Positions 16,028 to 24,207 of a stretch of DNA of 64,000 bases are shown here, piece by piece. Made by a program: the position numbers and the translations under genes. Every line of letters starts with the position of its first letter. The stretch's first letter is position 1. The notes under the pieces are model-generated. The model was given only the letters and a program-made list of their open reading frames with translations. It searched no databases and was not told the DNA's origin. Source of the stretch: Pontibacter sp. FD36 (GTDB lineage: Bacteria; Bacteroidota; Bacteroidia; Cytophagales; Hymenobacteraceae); the NCBI RefSeq assembly GCF_015686655.1, contig NZ_JADPMP010000005.1:124001-188000 (forward strand), read 5' to 3'.

Positions 16028-17413
16028 ATGGCTAAAATTAAAACCTCATATTTCTGCCAGAACTGCGGGGCGCAGTCGGCCAAGTGGATCGGCAAATGCC
16101 CTGCCTGCGGCGAGTGGAACACCTACGTGGAGGAAGTGGTGCAGCGCGAAGAGCTCACCCCTTCCAGTGTGTGGAAAGTAGGCAATACCAGCAGTTCAGC
16201 GCAGGTGGCCAATAAGCCCAAGCCAATTGCTGACATCAGCTACCAGGAGCAGCAGCGCATCCAGACGGTGGACCAGGAACTAAATCGCGTATTGGGCGGC
16301 GGCATTGTGCCAGGCTCCATGGTGCTTATAGGCGGCGAGCCAGGTATAGGCAAATCTACGTTGATGCTGCAGATCGCCCTGAGCCTGACGGGGCTGCGGG
16401 TGCTGTACGTGAGCGGTGAGGAGAGCGAGCACCAGATCAAGATGCGGGCTGAGCGCCTCAATGCACAGACTTCAGACTGCTTTATTCTGACCGAAACAGG
16501 CACGCAGAACATCTTCAAGCAAATAGAGCAGTTGCGTCCGCAGGTGCTCATCATTGACTCCATCCAGACGCTGCACTCCTCATTTATAGAGGCCGGGGCC
16601 GGCAGTGTGAGCCAGGTGCGGGAGTGTACAGCTGAGCTGCTCAAGTTTGCCAAAGAAAGCGGCACGCCTGTTTTCCTGATCGGCCACATCACCAAAGAAG
16701 GCAATCTGGCAGGCCCCAAAATACTGGAGCACATGGTAGACACGGTGCTGACGTTTGAAGGCGACCGCCACATGACTTACCGTATCCTGCGTACCTCCAA
16801 AAACCGCTTCGGCTCTACCTCAGAGCTGGGCATATACGAAATGCTGGGCACAGGCCTGCGCGAAGTGAGCAATCCATCCGAGATCCTGATCTCGCAACGG
16901 GAGGATGCTTTCAGCGGTATTGCCATTGGTGCTACGCTGGAAGGTAACCGACCGCTACTGATCGAGGTGCAGAGCCTCGTAACGCCTGCCACCTACGGCA
17001 CGCCACAACGCACCAGCACAGGCTTTGACGGCAAGCGCCTGAACATGCTCCTGGCTGTATTGGAGAAGCGCGGTGGGTATAGACTGGGCACGCAGGACGT
17101 GTTCCTCAACATAGCCGGTGGCCTGAAAGTAGAAGACCCGGCACTAGACCTAGCCGTATGTGCCTCTATCCTCTCCTCTTTCGAAGACATTGCCATACCT
17201 AGTACGTCCTGTTTTGCAGCGGAAGTAGGCCTTGGTGGTGAGGTAAGAGCTGTCAACCGTATTGAGAACCGCATTACCGAAGCAGAAAAGCTTGGCTTCC
17301 GGGATATTTACATCTCCAAATACAACAAGAAGGGAATGGATCTGAGCAAATTCTCTATCAACGTGCATGCTTTTGGACGATTAGAAGAAGTGTTTGCTTC
17401 ACTCTTTGGTTAG
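16028..17413 (+). CDS. radA: DNA repair protein RadA
   Basis: 461 aa, full length. It has an N-terminal C4 zinc finger (C10, C13, C24, C27), RecA-like ATPase with Walker A GGEPGIGKST at 102-111, Walker B VLIIDSIQ, and the RadA-specific KNRFG motif starting near residue 257. The C-terminal Lon-protease-like domain ends the protein. It drives branch migration of recombination intermediates in the cytoplasm. It lies 64 bp after the sensor kinase; there is no shared function, so the link is probably only positional. Confidence 0.97.
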   Translation: MAKIKTSYFCQNCGAQSAKWIGKCPACGEWNTYVEEVVQREELTPSSVWKVGNTSSSAQVANKPKPIADISYQEQQRIQTVDQELNRVLGGGIVPGSMVLIGGEPGIGKSTLMLQIALSLTGLRVLYVSGEESEHQIKMRAERLNAQTSDCFILTETGTQNIFKQIEQLRPQVLIIDSIQTLHSSFIEAGAGSVSQVRECTAELLKFAKESGTPVFLIGHITKEGNLAGPKILEHMVDTVLTFEGDRHMTYRILRTSKNRFGSTSELGIYEMLGTGLREVSNPSEILISQREDAFSGIAIGATLEGNRPLLIEVQSLVTPATYGTPQRTSTGFDGKRLNMLLAVLEKRGGYRLGTQDVFLNIAGGLKVEDPALDLAVCASILSSFEDIAIPSTSCFAAEVGLGGEVRAVNRIENRITEAEKLGFRDIYISKYNKKGMDLSKFSINVHAFGRLEEVFASLFG

Positions 17414-17607
17414 AATTGTGCTTTAAACAGGAAGTAGTTCTATCTTTCGTATAATTTCAAGGGCAGTATTGGGAATTGGAATTTTAATCTATAAAATTAA
17501 TGTTCAGTGCGTTAACTGAAATTTTCGGGCCATGAACGGCAAGCCGAAAATAGAAGCAAGTTGGACTGAAAATTAGATTTTATAAGACACCTCTACCCGC
17601 TGTACCT

Positions 17608-19023
17608 ATGAAACGTATGCTTATACTGTTGCTGGCATATATGCTGGCAACACATTCCTTGTTGGCTCAAGGTACCGTTACCATTACGGGCAAAGTTCAA
17701 AAAGGCCAGGAGGACGATATCTTCATCGCCTCACTCCCCTCTTTATTATTTCCGGAAGAACAGCGCACGTTCGCTGAAATCAATAACGGGCGTTTCAGGC
17801 TTGAGCTGCCTGTTAACAAGCCCCTTACGGTGGAGCTGGTGTACGGCAACGAGTCTGCTCCGCTATACCTGGAGCCGGGCTTTGAGCTACAGGTAACGTT
17901 TAGTGCTGGCAAAATGCTCAAGTCACTCAAATACAGCGGACAGGGTGCGAACGAAAACAACTACCTGATCCTGCATGCCTATCGTTTCGATGAAGAGGAA
18001 GACTACCAGACCCTGCCCGACAATGTAAAGCTTTCAGAGAAGGAGTTTCTGCGGTTCCTGGATTATCGCAGAGAAGATCAGCTGGCCATTTTTGAGAAGA
18101 GGATAGCAGCAAAGCCAGTGAGTGAGTATTTCAGGCAACTCATACTGGCTGAGATTGACTACAGCTACGCCAATGACCGCCTTACCTTTTTTGACATGCG
18201 CGAGCTGATGAGGCTGCCGGTGCAGCTTAGCCCTTCTGCAGGCTACTTCGACTTCCTGCAGCAGCTGGACATGGAGCAGCATTCAAGCCTGGAGGCCATC
18301 AGTTTTCCTGCCTTCCTGCGCAATTACATTAAGTTTATAGGAGAGCAAGCCCAGCTGGAAGTAGGCGACATACATTATTATAAAAAGGCATACGAGCAGG
18401 TGAGCCATACTTTGCAGGGGCAGGCGAAGGTAATGGCGCAGGCCTACCTTATACGTCAGTCTTTGCAGCAGGGCAATGTGCTGCATGTGCCTGTTATGCT
18501 GCAGGACTTTCGCCAACACAAAGCCGTAGCTGACGTGTACGCCACTTTGCTGCAACAGTACGAAAGCCACCCGGGCTTAGGTATAGGCAGCACAGCTCCA
18601 GACTTTAGTCTGCGTGATATAAACGGGCAGTTGGTATCGCTCAGCGATTTCAAAGGCAAGATTGTGTACCTGAGCTTCTGGCGTACCGACTGTGGCCTGT
18701 GTATGGTAGAGCAGCCGCATGCGCAGGAACTGGCCCGAAAGTTACAGCCACATGATGTCGTGCTAATCAACATAGGCGTAGATGAGCAAGAGCAGTCCTG
18801 GCGCAGTGTGGTGCAATCGAGAGGCTTTGGAGGGGTGCAGCTATACCTTAAGGGGCAAGGGCACGAACTGGCTCGTCAATATGGCCTCAAAGATGTGCCG
18901 GCTTATTTCCTGATAGACGAAGACGGCACAATTCTGAGCACGAAGCCGCGGCGCCCCATAGACCGCGAAGCCGAAAAGGAAATCCTGCAGCACGTCATGA
19001 ACAACAGAGCTTCACGCAGGTAA
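17608..19023 (+). CDS. TlpA-like thioredoxin-fold protein with DUF4369-like N-terminus
   Basis: 471 aa with a Sec signal peptide (residues 1-21, SLLAQG). A beta-rich N-terminal domain (~22-125, ITGKVQKGQEDDIFIASLP...LYLEPG) resembles the DUF4369 domain common in Bacteroidota TlpA proteins. A helical middle is followed by an AhpC/TSA-Redoxin domain (~325-465, IGSTAPDFSLRDINGQLVSLSDFKGKIVYLSFW). The active site reads WRTDCGLC (C362, C365); the usual pattern is WATWCxPC, so the Pro is replaced by Leu. Likely periplasmic thiol reductase. A terminator follows. Confidence 0.88.
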   Translation: MKRMLILLLAYMLATHSLLAQGTVTITGKVQKGQEDDIFIASLPSLLFPEEQRTFAEINNGRFRLELPVNKPLTVELVYGNESAPLYLEPGFELQVTFSAGKMLKSLKYSGQGANENNYLILHAYRFDEEEDYQTLPDNVKLSEKEFLRFLDYRREDQLAIFEKRIAAKPVSEYFRQLILAEIDYSYANDRLTFFDMRELMRLPVQLSPSAGYFDFLQQLDMEQHSSLEAISFPAFLRNYIKFIGEQAQLEVGDIHYYKKAYEQVSHTLQGQAKVMAQAYLIRQSLQQGNVLHVPVMLQDFRQHKAVADVYATLLQQYESHPGLGIGSTAPDFSLRDINGQLVSLSDFKGKIVYLSFWRTDCGLCMVEQPHAQELARKLQPHDVVLINIGVDEQEQSWRSVVQSRGFGGVQLYLKGQGHELARQYGLKDVPAYFLIDEDGTILSTKPRRPIDREAEKEILQHVMNNRASRR

Positions 19024-19044
19024 TAGCTATACCTGACTATATAC

Positions 19045-19084
19045 AAAGCCGCCTATGTGCACGAGCATGGACGGCTTTCTTTTT
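19045..19084 (+). terminator. terminator after TlpA-like gene
   Basis: AAAGCCG/CGGCTTT stem (19045-19051, 19072-19078) with an inner CATG pairing and a T-rich tail. Confidence 0.8.
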
Positions 19085-19227
19085 GGGTCTAACGCCACCG
19101 TTTATGGGAGCATCAATAACCGTGTATTTGTTTAGTGCGTAATTAAAGCCTAGCCCCTTTATGCAAGGGGTGATAGAAAGGAATTGATTGTTTGAGATAT
19201 CCTTATTCATTTAACAGCTAGAAAAAT

Positions 19228-20415
19228 ATGGCATTAATCAACAAAAACGACATTGAGAAGCTTCTCAATGTACAGAACAACACGAAAGGCGCACTTTGCA
19301 TCTCTATCTACATACCTACGCACCGAGCTGGCCACGAAACACTGAACGGTCAGGACCACACGCTATTCAAAAACAAACTGAAAGAAGCCCGCACACTACT
19401 GGCAAGGCATGATGTGGCCGATGCTGAAATTGACGCTTACCTGAAGCCTGCTGAAGAACTGCTGAATGATACTGGTTTCTGGCGTCATCAGTCTGAAGGC
19501 TTGGCTGTGTTTATCACCAAAGGCTTCTCGGCACACTATACTCTGCCGATCACGATGCCGGATGTGGTGTACGTGCTCGACCAGTTCTACTTCACGCCTA
19601 TGCTCCCGATCCTGAGCCAGAACGGTCGCTTCTTCATCCTGTCGCTCTACCGTGAGCGTATCGGATTCTATGAGGCTACGATCGACCGCATCCGCCAGAT
19701 CGATATCAGTGCCTTTGCACCGGAGAGCATGAATGAGGCCCTGAAATTCACGATCAAAGGTAACGATCAGGACTTCCACCACTCCACTACGACGGTGAAC
19801 GGATCGAACATCGTACATGGCGCCGGTGCTGTAAAAGGCGACGACGAGCATGACGAAGTGCGTGAGTTCATACACGAGATCGATAACAGCCTGCAGGAAA
19901 TTCTGCACAACGCCACAGAACCACTGGTGCTGGCAGGTGTGGACCACTACTGCGCTTTGTTCCGCAAGTATAGCAAGTATAAGCACATCGTGCCGCAGAA
20001 TATCAACCTGAATGAAACAGCTGCAGGTATGAGTCCGCAGACCATACATGAGAAGGCGCTTGATGTGATGAAACCGCTGATGCAGCAGAGCCACACCGAC
20101 TCGCTAAGCCGCTACGAAAACGTGGCCGGAACAGGGGTAACCTCTGAGGACATTGCCACCGTAGCTGCTGAGGCCGTGCATGGCCGTGTAGACACGCTGT
20201 TCATTGCGCCAAGCAGCCCGGTATGGGGACGCTACGATGCCAAGAGCGCCGTGGCAGAGGTGCACAAAGACTACCAGCGTGGCGACGATGACCTGATTAA
20301 CCTGGCAGCCATCAAGACGCTGGCGCAGGGTGGTAAGGTATACGTGAGCAGTTACAATGGCTTGTCGGAGGCAGGCGATGATAATGGTAGTGTAAAAGCA
20401 CTCTTCCGTTACTAA
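19228..20415 (+). CDS. baeRF-family protein (bacterial archaeo-eukaryotic release factor-like)
   Basis: 395 aa. The sequence LCISIYIPTHRAG near the N-terminus, the central FILSLYRERIGFYEATIDRIRQI strand, and the C-terminal ATVAAEAVHGRVDTLFIA...KVYVSS segment are typical of the bacterial archaeo-eukaryotic RF1-like (baeRF) families. These share the fold of eRF1/Pelota domains and are predicted to act at ribosomes under stress; direct evidence in bacteria is thin. A His-rich loop (FHHSTTTVNG...) and acidic DDEHDE stretch lie in the middle. Single gene with its own terminator. Confidence 0.8.
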   Translation: MALINKNDIEKLLNVQNNTKGALCISIYIPTHRAGHETLNGQDHTLFKNKLKEARTLLARHDVADAEIDAYLKPAEELLNDTGFWRHQSEGLAVFITKGFSAHYTLPITMPDVVYVLDQFYFTPMLPILSQNGRFFILSLYRERIGFYEATIDRIRQIDISAFAPESMNEALKFTIKGNDQDFHHSTTTVNGSNIVHGAGAVKGDDEHDEVREFIHEIDNSLQEILHNATEPLVLAGVDHYCALFRKYSKYKHIVPQNINLNETAAGMSPQTIHEKALDVMKPLMQQSHTDSLSRYENVAGTGVTSEDIATVAAEAVHGRVDTLFIAPSSPVWGRYDAKSAVAEVHKDYQRGDDDLINLAAIKTLAQGGKVYVSSYNGLSEAGDDNGSVKALFRY

Positions 20416-20460
20416 GCGAACCTTATTTTTGGCCGTTAGCGCCATAAAGTATAATTTAGT

Positions 20461-20490
20461 GGGGCAGCCTTTATGGGCTGCCCTTTCTTT
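20461..20490 (+). terminator. terminator after baeRF gene
   Basis: Perfect 8-bp stem GGGCAGCC/GGCTGCCC (20462-20469, 20476-20483) and a T-rich tail. It ends 14 nt before the next start codon. Confidence 0.9.
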
Positions 20491-20503
20491 TGCATACCTA
20501 TAC

Positions 20504-21526
20504 ATGAAGCTGCACCTCTCTGATAAGCTCAATTTCCTGTCGAAACTAACGCCACTGCGTATGCTAAACGCCCTGCAGGTGGCAGGTAGTTATTGGTATG
20601 CAAGGGCTTCGCGCAAAGCCGTGCACTGGGGTGATCCGCTCAGCATCTCGTTTGAACCGACCACTTCCTGTAACCTGCGCTGCCCTGAGTGCCCGAGTGG
20701 GCTCCGCTCATTCACGAGGCCCACAGGTATGCTGCAGGCCGATCTTTTCAAAGAGACCATAGACCAGCTGCATAAGCGCCTGTTATACCTGATCTTCTAT
20801 TTCCAGGGAGAACCCTACCTGCACAAGCAGTTTCTGGAGCTCGTCAAATATGCATCGGATCGTGGCATCTATACCGCTACCTCTACCAATGCCCACTTCC
20901 TCGACAGCGACACCGCCCGCAAAACCGTGGAGTCAGGACTGGACCGCCTGATTGTGTCCATAGACGGCACCACACAGGATACTTATGCCGCCTACCGTGT
21001 GGGAGGCAAACTCGATAAGGTGCTGGAAGGAACGCGGCAGGTCGTGAAGTGGAAAAAAGAACTGAAGTCACGCACACCGCATATTATGTTCCAGTTCCTG
21101 GTGGTTCGACCCAATGAGCACCAGATTTCGGAGGTGCAGGCACTGGCCGACGAACTTGGTGTGGACGAAGTCGTATTTAAGACGGCGCAGATCTACGATT
21201 ATGAGCAGGGCTCGCCGCTTATACCTACCATCGACTATTACTCCAGGTATAGGAACAATAGCGATGGCAGCTACTCCATCAAGAACAAACTGCTTAACCA
21301 GTGCTGGAAGATGTGGCACTCTTGCGTCATCACCTGGGATGGGTTGGTAGTTCCCTGCTGCTTTGATAAGGATGCCGAATACCGCATGGGTGACGTGAAA
21401 GCGCAAAGTTTCCGGCAGGTATGGCGCAGCCCGGGGTATAACCAATTCCGGAGATCGCTGTTACAGTCACGGGAAGAAATAGAAATGTGCCGCAACTGCA
21501 CCGAGGGCACACGGGTATGGGCCTAG
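20504..21526 (+). CDS. radical SAM/SPASM domain protein
   Basis: 340 aa from ATG 20504; a longer frame would run back through the terminator. The radical SAM cluster motif C56-NLR-C60-PE-C63 binds the [4Fe-4S]-SAM cluster. A C-terminal SPASM region carries extra Cys (CWKMWHSC, VPCC, EMCRNC) for auxiliary clusters. This architecture is used for peptide modification and for some carbohydrate or cofactor enzymes. No precursor peptide gene is visible next door (the flanks are a baeRF gene and mscS), so the substrate is unknown. Cytoplasmic. Confidence 0.9.
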   Translation: MKLHLSDKLNFLSKLTPLRMLNALQVAGSYWYARASRKAVHWGDPLSISFEPTTSCNLRCPECPSGLRSFTRPTGMLQADLFKETIDQLHKRLLYLIFYFQGEPYLHKQFLELVKYASDRGIYTATSTNAHFLDSDTARKTVESGLDRLIVSIDGTTQDTYAAYRVGGKLDKVLEGTRQVVKWKKELKSRTPHIMFQFLVVRPNEHQISEVQALADELGVDEVVFKTAQIYDYEQGSPLIPTIDYYSRYRNNSDGSYSIKNKLLNQCWKMWHSCVITWDGLVVPCCFDKDAEYRMGDVKAQSFRQVWRSPGYNQFRRSLLQSREEIEMCRNCTEGTRVWA

Positions 21527-21565
21527 GCTATACCTGACGATCAAGTAGAACATTAAATACCGTAT

Positions 21566-22492
21566 ATGAACGACATTAACAAAGCGATTGAGTTACTGCT
21601 AAGTAAGCTGGAAGGCTGGGGCGAGCATTTGATTTTGATGCTGCCGAACATTGTTGTGGCAGTTATCCTCCTGATAATCACATTTATAGTTGCTCGCTTT
21701 ATCCGTAATGGGCTCGATAAAGTGATTGGTCGCATCTCACACAGCGCAGCACTCAACAATCTGATATCTACTATACTATACCTGGCTTTGCTAGCCGTCG
21801 GCTTCTTCTTTGTGCTCAGTGTGCTGCAGCTCGACAGGGTGGTTATCTCTTTGCTGGCTGGTGTGGGTATCATTGGTCTGGCCCTGGGTTTTGCCTTTCA
21901 GGATATTGCCGCTAACTTCATCTCGGGCATCATCATCGCGGTACAAAAGCCCTTCGGAGTAGGTGATATGATCGAGACCAACGATTATTTTGGAGTAATT
22001 GAGCGAGTGTCATTGCGCACGCTGGATATCCGAAAGCCTTCAGGTGAGCTGGTGAAGCTGCCTAACAAAATGGTGTTTGAGAACCCGGTGACCAATTATT
22101 CGAGTAGCGGCACACGGCGCCTCGACCTGGATGTAGGGGTGTCCTATGGCGAAGATTTAGAGAGGGTACAACAAATTGTGACAGAAGCGTTGCAGGATGT
22201 GAAAAATCGTGTGAAGACCCGCGACGTGGAAGTGATGTATGATGCGTTTAATGACAGTTCGATCGACTTTAAAGCCCGCTTTTGGATATCTTATTCCCGA
22301 CAAATAGATTTTGTGTCGGCTAAGAGTGATGCAATTATCAAGATCAAGAAGGCATTTGATGCGAATGATATCATGATTCCATTCCCGATCAGGACGTTGG
22401 ACTTCGGCATAAAAGGTGGCGAGAAGCTGAACGAGCATTTGGAAGACTTGCAGGCCCAGATGAAGAATGGCCGCAAGATGTCAGATAATTAG
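21566..22492 (+). CDS. mechanosensitive ion channel MscS family protein
   Basis: 308 aa, MscS-sized. There are three N-terminal membrane helices, with the pore helix TM3 in the Gly/Ala-rich GVGIIGLALGFAFQDIAANFISGI segment. The cytoplasmic beta domain (PFGVGDMIE...GVIERVSLRTLDIRKPSGELVKLPN) and the alpha/beta vestibule domain follow. It releases solutes at low osmolarity. Starts 39 bp after the radical SAM gene on the same strand. A very strong bidirectional terminator follows. Confidence 0.95.
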   Translation: MNDINKAIELLLSKLEGWGEHLILMLPNIVVAVILLIITFIVARFIRNGLDKVIGRISHSAALNNLISTILYLALLAVGFFFVLSVLQLDRVVISLLAGVGIIGLALGFAFQDIAANFISGIIIAVQKPFGVGDMIETNDYFGVIERVSLRTLDIRKPSGELVKLPNKMVFENPVTNYSSSGTRRLDLDVGVSYGEDLERVQQIVTEALQDVKNRVKTRDVEVMYDAFNDSSIDFKARFWISYSRQIDFVSAKSDAIIKIKKAFDANDIMIPFPIRTLDFGIKGGEKLNEHLEDLQAQMKNGRKMSDN

Positions 22493-22513
22493 GTATAGCA
22501 AACACTGCAGTTG

Positions 22514-22550
22514 AAACAGAAAGGGCCGATCAATCGGCCCTTTCTGTTTT
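22514..22550. terminator. bidirectional terminator (17-bp stem)
   Basis: Perfect 17-bp stem (22514-22530 with 22533-22549) between convergent genes, with T-runs on both strands. Confidence 0.95.
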
Positions 22551-22887
22551 ATTTGTCTTTTTTATCGAGGTTCTTGCCAAGGTCTTCTACTTGCTTCAGG
22601 AAGTTGTCTACCTTCTCGTCGGCATATGGGCCGTAAGAGTTAGAAATCGTGCCGCGCAAGCCATTGCTGGTCTCTACAGCATATAATATCGACATGTCAT
22701 CCGGGTCACTTTCACCTTCGAAGCGGTAAAAGTCCACGATGCGTACCTGGTCTGGCCCGAAAGTGTGCTTGTCCTCCATTGTGCAAAGCGTGCCTTCACC
22801 CGATACTTTAAAGTCATAGGTATAGCCATCTTTGCGCAGGCGGTTGAGCACATTGACCAGAGATCTTTCTTCTACTTTATCTTGCAT
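22549..22887 (-). CDS. small hypothetical protein (family sometimes labelled PRPP synthetase)
   Basis: 112 aa from ATG 22887 (MQDKVEERSLVNVLNRLRKDGYTYDF). It has an alpha-beta pattern with VRIVDFYRFEGESDPDDMSILYAVE and GLRGTISNSYGPYAD. This is a small Bacteroidota family often seen in databases under the name phosphoribosylpyrophosphate synthetase. It has none of the PRPP-binding motifs and is about a third of that enzyme's length, so the label should not be trusted. Cytoplasmic, function unknown. Confidence 0.78.
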   Translation of the reverse strand: MQDKVEERSLVNVLNRLRKDGYTYDFKVSGEGTLCTMEDKHTFGPDQVRIVDFYRFEGESDPDDMSILYAVETSNGLRGTISNSYGPYADEKVDNFLKQVEDLGKNLDKKDK

Positions 22888-23104
22888 AGCGTATAGTTTT
22901 AAGGGATGTTCTGTTAAGTATAGAACTATACGCAAAATCAGGCAATGGATACGAAAAAGGGGCTGGAATTATTCAGGGGGGCAGGCTCTGGCTGATGTAC
23001 AGCAGCTTAAAAAGAGCCAACTAAACCATAGTAGGTATGAGGGCTATGCCTACGGATGCGGGTGAGGCGTTAAGCCAAAAACCGAGTAGTGGGAATAAAG
23101 ACGC

Positions 23105-23281
23105 TTATACCGCCTTCTTATCAAGCTCTTTCTGGATCTTGCTGAAGTCGATGGCTGAGCAGCTGCCGCAGCCTTTGGCGCAGCCGGCATTTTTGTTAGG
23201 TATGAAACTACGGTAAATTACCCAGCCCATGTAGCCTACAGCTACTGCGAATATCAGGAAAATGATGATTTGCTGTACCAT
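23105..23281 (-). CDS. FeoB-associated Cys-rich membrane protein
   Basis: 58 aa from ATG 23281. A TTG start at 23299 is in frame, but a TATCTTTG promoter box ends at 23305, so the shorter form is favoured. One N-terminal membrane helix (IIIFLIFAVAVGYMGWVIY) is followed by a CAKGCGSC cysteine cluster and a charged tail. The family usually accompanies the ferrous iron transporter FeoB and may bind iron or an Fe-S cluster at the membrane. No feoA or feoB is nearby, so here it is an orphan copy. Confidence 0.82.
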   Translation of the reverse strand: MVQQIIIFLIFAVAVGYMGWVIYRSFIPNKNAGCAKGCGSCSAIDFSKIQKELDKKAV

Positions 23282-23304
23282 ATCGTTCTGCTCTATCAAC
23301 TATG

Positions 23305-23312
23305 CAAAGATA
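23305..23312 (-). promoter_or_regulatory. -7 element TATCTTTG
   Basis: Exact TAnnTTTG 23 nt before ATG 23281 of the small membrane protein. Confidence 0.55.
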
Positions 23313-23353
23313 CAAAAAGTTTAGGGTCCGTTCTTGATTTTAACCCAAAGACA

Positions 23354-23393
23354 GAAGGAGCTCTCTAAAAGGTCTTTTTTCTAAAGCTCCTTC
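23354..23393 (-). terminator. hairpin after the IMPase gene
   Basis: 9-bp perfect stem GAAGGAGCT/AGCTCCTTC 11 nt past the stop of the minus-strand IMPase gene. Weak U-run, so function is probable rather than sure. Confidence 0.55.
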
Positions 23394-23403
23394 AGTTTAA
23401 AAA

Positions 23404-24207
23404 TCAGGGCAGTTGCTCTTTCCAGTGTTCAGCTATGATGTCGAGCATTTCCTGGTGGATGTTGCTGTTGCTGGCCACAATTTCGCGGCCAAAAATATAG
23501 TCGCCGCCGGTCGTGAATTTAGAAACATGGCCACCCGCCTCTTGCACGATAATGGCACCTCCTGCCACATCCCAGGCATTCAGGTTGTATTCGAAGAATC
23601 CTTCAAAACGTCCTGCTGCCACATAGGCCAAGTCTAATGCGGCAGAGCCAAGCCGACGTACCCCATGCGACTTGCCCATAAAGGCACCCAGTACCTGCAG
23701 GTACTGCTGCGTGAGTCCAAACTCATAGTAGGGAAATCCTGTGGCAATGAGCGAATCTTTTAAGCCTTCGGCAGGCGAAACCTGGATAGGGTTGTCATTT
23801 AAGAACGCACCGTTGCCCTTTGTAGCATAAAAGCACTCGTCTTTGTTCACCTCATACACAATGCCCAGCACCACCTCGTCGCCGTCCAGCAGTGCTACAC
23901 TAACAGAGTACAGTGGTAGGCCGTGGGTGAAGTTAGTGGTGCCGTCAAGCGGGTCGATGATCCAGTTGAAGCGTTCGCCACGAGTATTGTCCGTTTCCTC
24001 CTCCGTTATAAAACCCGCCTCTGGCAACAGATTGCGCAGCGCCTCTACCAGCTGCTGTTCAGCCTCTTTGTCCACGTACGACACCAGGTTATTAAAGCCC
24101 TTGAGCTCTACCCTGCCCCTGTCAAAGTTCTCGGCTTCATGCTTGATGAAGGCGCCTACTCTTTTGACAATGATATTGGCATTATGGCAAAGTTGCTGCA
24201 AGTTCAT
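23404..24207 (-). CDS. inositol monophosphatase family protein
   Basis: 267 aa, normal IMPase length. Metal-site residues are E69-E71 (FITEEET), D85 and D88 in DPLDGTTNF, and the WDVAGGAIIVQEAGG signature near the C-terminus. It is a Mg-dependent phosphatase for inositol-1-phosphate or related sugars (SuhB/HisN/CysQ group); the natural substrate is not clear. Its ATG overlaps the stop of the upstream Lnb-like gene by 4 nt, so the two are translationally coupled. Confidence 0.93.
   Translation of the reverse strand: MNLQQLCHNANIIVKRVGAFIKHEAENFDRGRVELKGFNNLVSYVDKEAEQQLVEALRNLLPEAGFITEEETDNTRGERFNWIIDPLDGTTNFTHGLPLYSVSVALLDGDEVVLGIVYEVNKDECFYATKGNGAFLNDNPIQVSPAEGLKDSLIATGFPYYEFGLTQQYLQVLGAFMGKSHGVRRLGSAALDLAYVAAGRFEGFFEYNLNAWDVAGGAIIVQEAGGHVSKFTTGGDYIFGREIVASNSNIHQEMLDIIAEHWKEQLP

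Noticed and set aside
22549..22887. Phosphoribosylpyrophosphate synthetase
   Set aside because: The small family often carries this name in databases, but the sequence is far too short and lacks the PRPP loop and ATP-binding motifs.
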